From: GCA-003244245 sp050700355
GTDB lineage: Bacteria > Actinomycetota > Actinomycetes > Mycobacteriales > Pseudonocardiaceae
Reading direction: 5' to 3'
Assembly: GCA_050700355.1 (NCBI GenBank)
Contig: JBOHHE010000422.1
Span: forward strand, 1 to 64,000
DNA: 64,000 bases
Every line of letters begins with the position of its first letter. Positions within the stretch are counted from its first letter, which is position 1. Positions 57,542 through 64,000 of the stretch are shown in pieces. A program made the position numbers and the translations under genes. Under the pieces are notes generated by a model. That model searched no databases. It was given only the letters and a program-made list of their open reading frames with translations, and was not told the DNA's origin.

Positions 57542-58981
57542 GTGGGCGCGGCGAACTTCCCGGATTCGTCGATCAGTGGCGTAGCCGACTTGGCAGGTGC
57601 TCGAGTGCTGGTCGCCGGGGCCCGGGTCACCGGGTCTTCGGCGGCCCGGGTGCTGGGCGAGTTGGGCGCGGCGGTCACCGTCACCGACTCCTCCTCGGCC
57701 CAGCTGGCGAAGCTGGCCGGTACAGGAGTGCAGCTGTCCGTCGGACTGAGTGCGCCACCTCCGGGCACCGACCTGGTGGTGGCCAGTCCCGGATTCCGGC
57801 CGGACTCGGCCCTGTTGGTGGCCGCGCAGCAGGCAGGTGTGTCGGTGATCGGGGACGCCGCGCTGGCCCGTTGGGTCGATCGTGCTCAGTCGAGGGGTTC
57901 CGGCCGAGCCGGTGCCGAGTGGTTAGTGGTCACCGGCACCAACGGCAAGACGACCACCGTGGGCATGCTCGAATCGATCCTGCGCGCCGCCGGGCTGGAT
58001 GCGGTGGCCTGCGGCAACATCGGTCTGCCGGTGCTGGACGCGGTGCGGCAGGGGCATCGAGTGCTCGCTGTGGAGCTCTCGTCGTTCCAGTTGCACTGGT
58101 CGCCTGAGCTGGATCCGCGGGCTGCGGTGGTGCTCAACCTGTCCGCCGATCACCTGGACTGGCACGGTTCGATCGCCGGCTACGCCGCGGCCAAGGGCAG
58201 CGTGTACGCGGATCGGACCTCGGCGGTGTTCAACCTCGATGACGAGTGGTCGACCCGGCTGGCCGTCGGCAAGGCCGGGACCGGGTTCACGACCGGCGCG
58301 CCGAGGGGAGGTGAGCTGGGGGTGGTGGACGGGCGGTTGGTGGACCGGGCCTTCGCTGGTGACGGAAATACCACCGTGCTGGCCGGCCTCATCGACGTCC
58401 GACCCGGCGGAACACACAATGTGGCGAACGCGCTGGCCGCTGCCGCACTCGCCCGCACGGTCGGGGTCTCGGCGCATGCGGTGGCCGAGGGCTTGCGCAC
58501 TTTCATCCCCGGCGGGCATCGCGGCGTCGTGGTGAGTGAGCGCGCTGGAGTGCGCTACATCGATGATTCGAAGGCCACTAATCCGCACGCTGCGCGGGCA
58601 GCTCTGCTGGCTCATGATCGGGTGGTGTGGGTCGCCGGAGGGCTGCTCAAGGGCGCGGAGGTAGACGAACTCGTCGCCGACGTGCGGGAGCGGCTGGTCG
58701 GTGCGGTGCTCCTCGGGGTGGATCGGGCCATCATCGCCACCGCGTTGGCGCGACACGCGCCGCAGGTCCCGGTCCAAGTGGTGGATTCAGGAGACGATGG
58801 CGCGATGACCGAGGTGGTGGCGGCTGCGGCCGGTCTGGCCCGGCCGGGTGATGTTGTGCTGCTCGCCCCGGCTGCGGCGTCGATGGACATGTTCGCCGAC
58901 TACGCTCAGCGCGGCCGGGCCTTCGCGGCCGCGGCGTCCGCGCTGGATCCCCGGCGGCGGGACAGCGAGGTGGGCCGGTGA
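57542..58981 (+). CDS. murD: UDP-MurNAc-L-Ala-D-Glu ligase MurD
   Basis: MurD adds D-glutamate to UDP-MurNAc-L-Ala. The ATP loop is VTGTNGKTTTVGML (about residues 130-143). VELSSFQL, NLSADHLDWHGSIAGYAAAK and YIDDSKATNPHA are the other Mur ligase motifs. Length 479. It lies 4 bp after mraY and overlaps ftsW by 4 bp. Confidence 0.97.
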   Translation: MGAANFPDSSISGVADLAGARVLVAGARVTGSSAARVLGELGAAVTVTDSSSAQLAKLAGTGVQLSVGLSAPPPGTDLVVASPGFRPDSALLVAAQQAGVSVIGDAALARWVDRAQSRGSGRAGAEWLVVTGTNGKTTTVGMLESILRAAGLDAVACGNIGLPVLDAVRQGHRVLAVELSSFQLHWSPELDPRAAVVLNLSADHLDWHGSIAGYAAAKGSVYADRTSAVFNLDDEWSTRLAVGKAGTGFTTGAPRGGELGVVDGRLVDRAFAGDGNTTVLAGLIDVRPGGTHNVANALAAAALARTVGVSAHAVAEGLRTFIPGGHRGVVVSERAGVRYIDDSKATNPHAARAALLAHDRVVWVAGGLLKGAEVDELVADVRERLVGAVLLGVDRAIIATALARHAPQVPVQVVDSGDDGAMTEVVAAAAGLARPGDVVLLAPAAASMDMFADYAQRGRAFAAAASALDPRRRDSEVGR

Positions 58982-60414
58982 GGGCTCGCGCCCCCGCGTG
59001 GCAGGGGATAGCAGGACGGAAGGGAAGTTCGACAGCCGGTCGACTGGCCGCGGGCCGGCACCGGCTTACCACCTGGCTGGCCCGGCCGCTCACCTCACTG
59101 CACCTGATCCTGGCCATCTTCGGCCTGCTGACGCTGTTCGGACTGGTGATGGTGCTCTCGGCGTCCAGCGTGGAGTCCTACACCCAGGACGGCTCGTCCT
59201 ACGCGGTGTTCGTCCGGCAGCTGTTGTACTGCTCTTTCGGGCTGGTGCTGTTCTGGGCGGCGTTGCGGGCGCCGGTGCGGCTGCTACGCACTTCCAGCGC
59301 GGTATTTCTGCTGGTTTGCGTGCTGTTGCTGGTCATGGTGCTCACTCCACTGGGGACCGAGACCGGTGGTTCCCAGAGTTGGTTACGGCTGGGGCCGCTG
59401 TCGCTGCAACCATCCGAGCTCACCAAGCTCGCACTGGCGTTGTGGGGGGCACATGTTTTGATCATCAAGCGGCCGCTGCGGCATCAGTGGCGGCATATGC
59501 TGACCCCGCTGGTGCCGGTCGCAGTGGTGATCTTCGCGCTGGTGATGTTGCAGCCTGATCTCGGTACCACCATCACCCTGGCGCTGATCCTGCTCGCCCT
59601 GCTGTGGTTCGGCGGTGTGCCTCGTGAGCTGTTCGGCGTGGTCGCGCTCACCGCGGTCACCGGGGCGATCGTGCTGGCGGGGATCGCCGGTTATCGCTCG
59701 GCCAGGGTGGAGTCCTTCCTGCACCCGGGCGCCGATCCGCAGGGGGCGGCCTATCAGGCTCGTCAGGCGATGTACTCGCTGGCTGAGGGCGGCTGGTGGG
59801 GGGTGGGTCTGGGACAGGGCAGCGCGAAGTGGGACTACCTGCCCAATGCGCACAACGACTTCATCTTCGCGATCATCGGAGAGGAACTCGGTTTCCTTGG
59901 CTGCCTCGTCGTGTTGTTGCTGTTCGGCACCCTGGCCCAGGCAGGGCTGCGGATCGCGGCCCGCAATACCGACCCCTGGATCAAGCTGACTGCCGCCACC
60001 CTGACCACCTGGCTGGTCGGTCAGGCTGCGGTCAACATTGGGTACGTGGTGGGCCTGCTGCCGGTCACCGGGCTTCCGCTGCCGTTGATCTCCTCCGGGG
60101 GCACCTCGGTGGTGCTGGCCATGGTGGCCTTCGGACTACTGGCCAATTTCGCCCGGCACGAGCCGGAGGCGGTATCCGCGCTGCGCTCGGAGAGCTCTCA
60201 CCGAGGGCGGAAGGGAATCGTTTCTCGACTGCTGCGGTTGCGTCCTCCGGTGCCGTACGCGGCCGGGCATCGGTCCGCCGGGTCCCGTCCTGCTGCACCT
60301 CATCCGCCCGGCTCCCAGCTGTCGGCGCCCCGGTCACCACGCCGGGCCACGCATTCGGTCCGTACCGGGAGCAGGCCGATCGCGTCTCCTCGTGGCCGGG
60401 AAGGCCGTCGATGA
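58978..60414 (+). CDS. ftsW: Septal peptidoglycan polymerase FtsW
   Basis: FtsW is the SEDS glycosyltransferase partnered with FtsI. Ten membrane helices run from about residues 40 to 395, with VMVLSASSVESY, GGSQSWLRLGPLSLQPSEL, LLQPDLGTTITL-type (here MLQPDLGTTITL) and NIGYVVGLLPVTGLPLPLIS. A cytoplasmic basic Pro/Ser/Arg tail of about 75 residues follows, longer than in many species. The stop overlaps the murC ATG, so murG, normally between them, is absent. Confidence 0.95.
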   Translation: MRARAPAWQGIAGRKGSSTAGRLAAGRHRLTTWLARPLTSLHLILAIFGLLTLFGLVMVLSASSVESYTQDGSSYAVFVRQLLYCSFGLVLFWAALRAPVRLLRTSSAVFLLVCVLLLVMVLTPLGTETGGSQSWLRLGPLSLQPSELTKLALALWGAHVLIIKRPLRHQWRHMLTPLVPVAVVIFALVMLQPDLGTTITLALILLALLWFGGVPRELFGVVALTAVTGAIVLAGIAGYRSARVESFLHPGADPQGAAYQARQAMYSLAEGGWWGVGLGQGSAKWDYLPNAHNDFIFAIIGEELGFLGCLVVLLLFGTLAQAGLRIAARNTDPWIKLTAATLTTWLVGQAAVNIGYVVGLLPVTGLPLPLISSGGTSVVLAMVAFGLLANFARHEPEAVSALRSESSHRGRKGIVSRLLRLRPPVPYAAGHRSAGSRPAAPHPPGSQLSAPRSPRRATHSVRTGSRPIASPRGREGRR

Positions 60415-61868
60415 CTTCGATACCGCCGCTGCCGGTGCAGCTCACCCGCCCGCATCTGATCGGGATCGGAGGTGCCGGAATGAGCGGGGTGGCCAGGATC
60501 GTACTTGCTCGCGGCGGCGCGGTCTCCGGTTCGGACGCTAAGGACTCCCGGGCACTGATCGCGCTGCGCGCGCTGGGCGCCAAGGTCGCCGTAGGGCATG
60601 CGGCGGGTAATCTCGACCAGCTCGACGCCGACCCTACCGTGATCATCAGCACCAAGGCGGTGCACCAGACCGACTCACACAATCCCGAGCTCGTGGAGGG
60701 TGCCCGGCGGGGCATCCCGGTGATCCACCGCTCTACCGCTTTGGCCGCGTTGATGGCCGGCTACCAAGTCGCCTGCGTGACCGGTACCGCCGGAAAGACG
60801 TCCACGACCTCGATGCTCACCGTCGCATTGCAGCACTGTGGCGCGGACCCGTCGTTTCTCATCGGCGGTGACCTCAATGTCTCCGGGGCCGGCGCCCACC
60901 ACGGCAGCGGCGATGTCTTCGTCGCTGAGGCTGACGAGAGCGATGGTTCCTTCCTGGCCTACTCACCCGACCTGGCCGTGATCACTAACGTGGAGGCTGA
61001 CCACCTGGACCACCACGGCACTGTCGAGGCGTATATCGCGACGTTCGACGCGTTCGTCGCCCGCCTGCGTCCCGACGGTGTGCTGATCGTCAATGCCGAC
61101 GACCCGGGATCGGCGGCACTGGGTGCCCGCGCGGCCGCTGGGGGAATGCGGGTGCGCCGTTATGGCAGGGCTGCCACCGCGGTCGGGGACGTCCATCGGG
61201 GGGAATACATCCCAGCGGGCGGGCGGGGTGTCGTCACCGCAGCGCTGATCGGCCCGCACGGGGCAACCCAGCAGGTGGGGCTCGAGATCGCGGTACCCGG
61301 TGAGCACATGGCAGACAATGCTCTGGCCGCGTTGCTGGCCGGTCTGGAGCTGGGCGCGCCGCTGGCCGGCCTGCTCGCCGGACTCGCCGGGTTCAGCGGG
61401 GTCCGGCGTCGGTTCGAGTTCAAGGGGCGGGCGGGTGGCGCCCGCGTCTATGACGACTATGCCCACCACCCGACGAAGGTCGCGGCCGCTCTGCGCGGAG
61501 CCCGGCAGGTGGTGGGGGAGGGGCGACTGCTGGTGGCGTTCCAGCCGCACCTCTATTCCCGCACCCAGCTCTTCGCCGCGGAGTTCGGAACCTCATTGGC
61601 GTTGGCTGACGTGGTGGTGGTGCTGGACGTCTATGGGGCACGAGAGGACCCGATCCCCGGTGTCACCGGAGCGCTCATCGTCGAGGCGGTACGGCTGCCC
61701 GCCGGGTGCGTGTATTACGAGCCCTCCTGGGAGAAGGTTCCGGCGCGGCTGGCCGATCTGGTCCGCCCCGGTGACGTCGTGATCACCATGGGAGCCGGGG
61801 ATGTGACGGTGCTCGGTCCTGAGCTGATCGCCGAACTGGAGCGCCGCGCCATCACCGGGGCGCTGTGA
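60411..61868 (+). CDS. murC: UDP-N-acetylmuramate-L-alanine ligase MurC
   Basis: MurC adds the first residue of the stem peptide. HLIGIGGAGMSGVARI is the N-terminal nucleotide-binding motif. The ATP loop is VTGTAGKTSTTSML (about residues 123-136), then EADESDGSFL, TNVEADHLDHHGTVE and DDYAHHPTKV. Length 485. The frame is open far upstream inside ftsW, but the ATG at 60411 is fixed by the conserved N-terminus. It overlaps ftsW and ftsQ by 4 bp each. Confidence 0.96.
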   Translation: MTSIPPLPVQLTRPHLIGIGGAGMSGVARIVLARGGAVSGSDAKDSRALIALRALGAKVAVGHAAGNLDQLDADPTVIISTKAVHQTDSHNPELVEGARRGIPVIHRSTALAALMAGYQVACVTGTAGKTSTTSMLTVALQHCGADPSFLIGGDLNVSGAGAHHGSGDVFVAEADESDGSFLAYSPDLAVITNVEADHLDHHGTVEAYIATFDAFVARLRPDGVLIVNADDPGSAALGARAAAGGMRVRRYGRAATAVGDVHRGEYIPAGGRGVVTAALIGPHGATQQVGLEIAVPGEHMADNALAALLAGLELGAPLAGLLAGLAGFSGVRRRFEFKGRAGGARVYDDYAHHPTKVAAALRGARQVVGEGRLLVAFQPHLYSRTQLFAAEFGTSLALADVVVVLDVYGAREDPIPGVTGALIVEAVRLPAGCVYYEPSWEKVPARLADLVRPGDVVITMGAGDVTVLGPELIAELERRAITGAL

Positions 61869-62605
61869 GGGCCGGCGTGAACGCTGCCCGGCCTCGTCCT
61901 CGGCCGCCCCTACGTGGTTTCCCTCAGCGGAACCACCCCCAGCGTGGCCGGCGCCGCGCGATCGGGCTGGCCGCAATCGGGGCGTTGGTCGGTGCCCTGA
62001 CGTGGATGTTGCTGGGCAGCTCACTGCTCGACGCCCGTTCGGTACAGGTGATCGGCACCACAGAGCTGTCCGCCGACGAGGTACGGACCGCCGCCGCCGT
62101 CCCGCTCGGCGTATCGGTGTTGCAGCTGGATACCGGGGAGATCGAGGCCAGAGTGGCGGCGGTACCCCGGGTCGCGGGGGTCCAGGTGGGATCTACCTTC
62201 AGCGGAACGGTACGGATCACGGTCACCGAGCGGACCCCGATCGCGGTGCGATCCGCCCCGGACGGGGTACATCTGATCGATGTCACCGGCACCGACTACG
62301 CGACGATTGCCGAGGCGCCTCCCGGCCTCCCGGAGCTGGAGGTGGCCCGCACCGCTCCCGACGACCCCGCCACCCTCGCCGCGATCACCGTGCTCATCGG
62401 GCTGTCCCCGCCGCTACGCAACCAGGTGCTCTCCGTAACCGCGAATTCCCCGGCCGACGTGGTGCTGCGGCTGGCCGACGACCGTGAGGTGCGCTGGGGC
62501 GGCGTCGAGTCCGCCGACCGCAAAGCCGCCACCCTCACCGCTCTGCTGACCCAACCCGGCCAGATCTACGACATCTCCAGTCCCGACCTACCCACCATCT
62601 CCTGA
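61865..62605 (+). CDS. ftsQ: Cell division protein FtsQ
   Basis: FtsQ is a bitopic division protein. A basic N-terminus of about 32 residues precedes one membrane helix (IGLAAIGALVGALTWMLL). The extracytoplasmic POTRA domain follows (SVQVIGTTELSADEVRTAAA), then the FtsQ beta domain to residue 246. GTG at 61865 overlaps the murC stop. Confidence 0.94.
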   Translation: MRAGVNAARPRPRPPLRGFPQRNHPQRGRRRAIGLAAIGALVGALTWMLLGSSLLDARSVQVIGTTELSADEVRTAAAVPLGVSVLQLDTGEIEARVAAVPRVAGVQVGSTFSGTVRITVTERTPIAVRSAPDGVHLIDVTGTDYATIAEAPPGLPELEVARTAPDDPATLAAITVLIGLSPPLRNQVLSVTANSPADVVLRLADDREVRWGGVESADRKAATLTALLTQPGQIYDISSPDLPTIS

Positions 62606-62619
62606 CCCCCTTCCTCCGC

Positions 62620-62684
62620 GTGTCCGGCACTCCTGCACTCTGTGTCCGGCACTCATGCACACTGGTTTCGGTGCTCATATACAC
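62620..62684. repeat. GTGTCCGGCACT intergenic repeat units
   Basis: Two clear units, GTGTCCGGCACTCCTGCACT (62620) and GTGTCCGGCACTCATGCACA (62642), are followed by a decayed third with TTTCGGTGCTCATA. They resemble the smc-ftsY spacer units at 1153-1212. The 354-bp ftsQ-ftsZ spacer holds these, an inverted repeat at 62788-62812 and a repeat run at 62871-62948, and no gene. Confidence 0.7.
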
Positions 62685-62787
62685 CCACGCCGAAACACAT
62701 TCAGTATCGATCCACCCGGCGTGCCTGCTGGACCGAACCCCGAGTGGTCCCTACCTTCCCTGATGAGAGCGGAGCTGACATAACTCT

Positions 62788-62812
62788 AACCCTATGGCTG
62801 AGGTTGAGGGTT
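62788..62812. promoter_or_regulatory. Inverted repeat in ftsZ upstream region
   Basis: AACCCT and AGGGTT are 13 nt apart in a block GACATAACTCTAACCCT...GGTTGAGGGTT about 150-170 bp before ftsZ. Its AT-richness suggests a promoter or operator region. No -10/-35 can be fixed. Confidence 0.45.
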
Positions 62813-62870
62813 GTACGCCGAGGGGACCAGCAGGGGTTCCCGCCTTCGGCGAGGTATCGGGCAGCGACGA

Positions 62871-62948
62871 GGAAGGCCCACCGTGATGGAAGGCCCAGCT
62901 GGGAAAGGCCAAGCCGTGGAATGCCAAGCTGTGGAGGGCGCAGCCAAA
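62871..62948 (+). repeat. Five degenerate 14-17 nt repeats in ftsZ leader
   Basis: Units beginning GGAAGGCCCA, GGAAGGCCCA, GGAAAGGCCAAGC, GGAATGCCAAGC and GGAGGGCGCAGC start at 62871, 62888, 62902, 62918 and 62933. The last abuts the AAAGGAA ribosome site (62946-62952). They lie in the untranslated leader and could bind a protein or slow ribosome entry. Confidence 0.65.
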
Positions 62949-62959
62949 GGAACACCCGG

Positions 62960-64000
62960 ATGACGGCCCCACATAACTACCTGGCCGTTATCAAGGTAGT
63001 CGGAATCGGTGGTGGCGGCGTCAACGCGGTCAACCGGATGATCGAGGTAGGCCTGAAGGGTGTCGAGTTCATCGCGGTGAACACCGATGCCCAGGCACTG
63101 CTGATGTCCGACGCCGACGTCAAGCTGGACATCGGTCGTGAGCTGACCCGTGGACTCGGCGCGGGGGCGAACCCGGAGGTAGGCCGCAGGGCTGCGGAGG
63201 ACCACCGCGAGGAGATCGAGGAGGTCATCAAGGGCGCGGATATGGTGTTCGTCACAGCCGGTGAGGGCGGTGGCACCGGTACCGGTGGCGCACCGGTGGT
63301 GGCGAGTATCGCGCGCAAGCTGGGCGCGCTGACTATTGGCGTGGTCACCCGGCCGTTCAGCTTCGAAGGCAAACGCAGGGGTGGGCAGGCCGAGGACGGC
63401 ATCACCGAGCTGCGCAACGAGTGCGACACGCTTATCGTGATCCCCAACGATCGGCTGCTGCAGCTCGGCGACGCCGGAGTGAGCTTGATGGACGCATTCC
63501 GCTCCGCCGACGAGGTGCTGTTGTCCGGTGTGCAGGGCATCACTGACCTCATCACGACCCCTGGACTGATCAACCTGGACTTCGCCGACGTGAAGAGCGT
63601 CATGTCCGGGGCGGGTAGTGCCCTGATGGGCATCGGTTCCTCCCGGGGGGAGGGCAGGTCGGTGCAGGCCGCGGAGAAGGCCATCAACTCGCCACTGCTG
63701 GAGGCGTCGATGGACGGGGCGCACGGAGTGTTGCTGTCCATCGCGGGTGGATCGGACCTGGGCCTGTTCGAGATTCACGAGGCCGCGTCCTTGGTGCAGG
63801 AGTCTGCCCATCCCGATGCCAACATCATCTTCGGCACGGTGATCGATGACTCACTCGGTGATGAGGTGCGCGTCACGGTGATCGCAGCCGGATTCGACTC
63901 AGGCGGTCCGTCCCACAAGAAGCTGGAGCCCACGCCGGTCGCCGCGCGGGTGCCCACAGGCCAGGCCGGACAGGTCGGGCAGGCCGGCAAGGTCACCCGG
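62960..64000 (+). CDS. ftsZ: Cell division protein FtsZ (C-terminal end missing)
   Basis: FtsZ is the tubulin-like GTPase that forms the division ring. The 347 codons in the window cover the whole GTPase domain: VVGIGGGGVNAVNRMIE, tubulin signature AGEGGGTGTGGAPVVA, NDRLLQLGDAGVSLMDAFRSADE (in two parts) and GSALMGIGSSRGEGR. The start of the variable linker is reached, with GQAGQVGQAG near the end; the rest lies beyond the window. ATG at 62960 follows AAAGGAA with 7-nt spacing. Confidence 0.97.
   Translation, partial: MTAPHNYLAVIKVVGIGGGGVNAVNRMIEVGLKGVEFIAVNTDAQALLMSDADVKLDIGRELTRGLGAGANPEVGRRAAEDHREEIEEVIKGADMVFVTAGEGGGTGTGGAPVVASIARKLGALTIGVVTRPFSFEGKRRGGQAEDGITELRNECDTLIVIPNDRLLQLGDAGVSLMDAFRSADEVLLSGVQGITDLITTPGLINLDFADVKSVMSGAGSALMGIGSSRGEGRSVQAAEKAINSPLLEASMDGAHGVLLSIAGGSDLGLFEIHEAASLVQESAHPDANIIFGTVIDDSLGDEVRVTVIAAGFDSGGPSHKKLEPTPVAARVPTGQAGQVGQAGKVTR

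Noticed and set aside
59796..60410. 205-codon upstream extension of murC inside ftsW
   Set aside because: The residues are an out-of-frame reading of ftsW; MurC homology begins at 60411.
62792..63811. 339-codon minus-strand frame opposite ftsZ
   Set aside because: Shadow of ftsZ with no recognisable domain.
1..64000. CRISPR arrays, tRNA/rRNA genes, insertion sequences, prophage
   Set aside because: No regularly spaced 20-40 bp repeats, no cloverleaf sequence, and no transposase or integrase was found on either strand.

Overview
The window reads as a chromosomal core region of a high-GC actinobacterium. Gene content and order fit the Pseudonocardiales and relatives: smc-ftsY-amtB-glnB-glnD-ffh, rpsP-khpA-rimM-trmD-rplS-lepB-rnhB-DUF2469, ribF-rpsO-pnp-pepR-dapB, thyX-dapA-rnj-ftsK, rimO-pgsA-clgR-pspA-pspM, and a division/cell-wall (dcw) cluster with a meso-DAP type MurE. 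GTG starts, 4-bp stop/start overlaps and starts 6 to 8 nt after a TANNNT box are common. The genus is an inference; no rRNA or tRNA gene is present to test it.

Layout. 1-7.2 kb: 3' end of smc, SRP receptor ftsY, and the nitrogen genes amtB-glnB-glnD behind a GlnR-like operator. 7.3-11.7 kb: a DivIVA-like coiled-coil gene, ffh, an amidohydrolase and a CPBP membrane protease. 11.7-16.6 kb: ribosome, tRNA-modification and secretion genes. 16.6-24.1 kb: truB, ribF, an HTH gene, rpsO, pnp, an M16 peptidase and dapB. 24.2-31.2 kb is more accessory: GNAT, EamA transporter, YcaQ-type glycosylase, an RHH regulator with DUF4097, thyX, a small zinc-ribbon gene and decayed gene pieces. 31.2-37.1 kb: dapA, rnj, ftsK and an argA-type GNAT. 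37.1-42.4 kb is an accessory island with partly lower GC: an AAA15 (RloA-like) ATPase facing a 5'-3' exonuclease/PIG-L pair, then a long gap and a TPR regulator. 42.4-46.7 kb: rimO, pgsA and the clgR-pspA-pspM envelope-stress set. 46.7-50.2 kb: a ParA ATPase, a methyltransferase, LexA-boxed dinB and DUF3040. 50.5-64 kb: dcw cluster mraZ-rsmH-ftsL-ftsI-murE-mraY-murD-ftsW-murC-ftsQ-ftsZ.

What stands out. The dcw cluster lacks murF and murG. Where murF should be there is a 16-codon mini-ORF that keeps a MurF-like N-terminus and both operon overlaps, as if the gene body had been deleted. Several 17-21 bp tandem duplications sit at gene boundaries; two of them (dapB, dinB) duplicate the start codon and leave a decoy ATG upstream. 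An RHH regulator has a four-copy operator with exact 12-bp spacing at its own start codon. Nine genes look leaderless. The usual actinobacterial neighbours are missing at the DUF2469/truB junction (no nusA-infB-rbfA) and after pspM (no recA-recX), so the region appears rearranged or deleted relative to common gene order.
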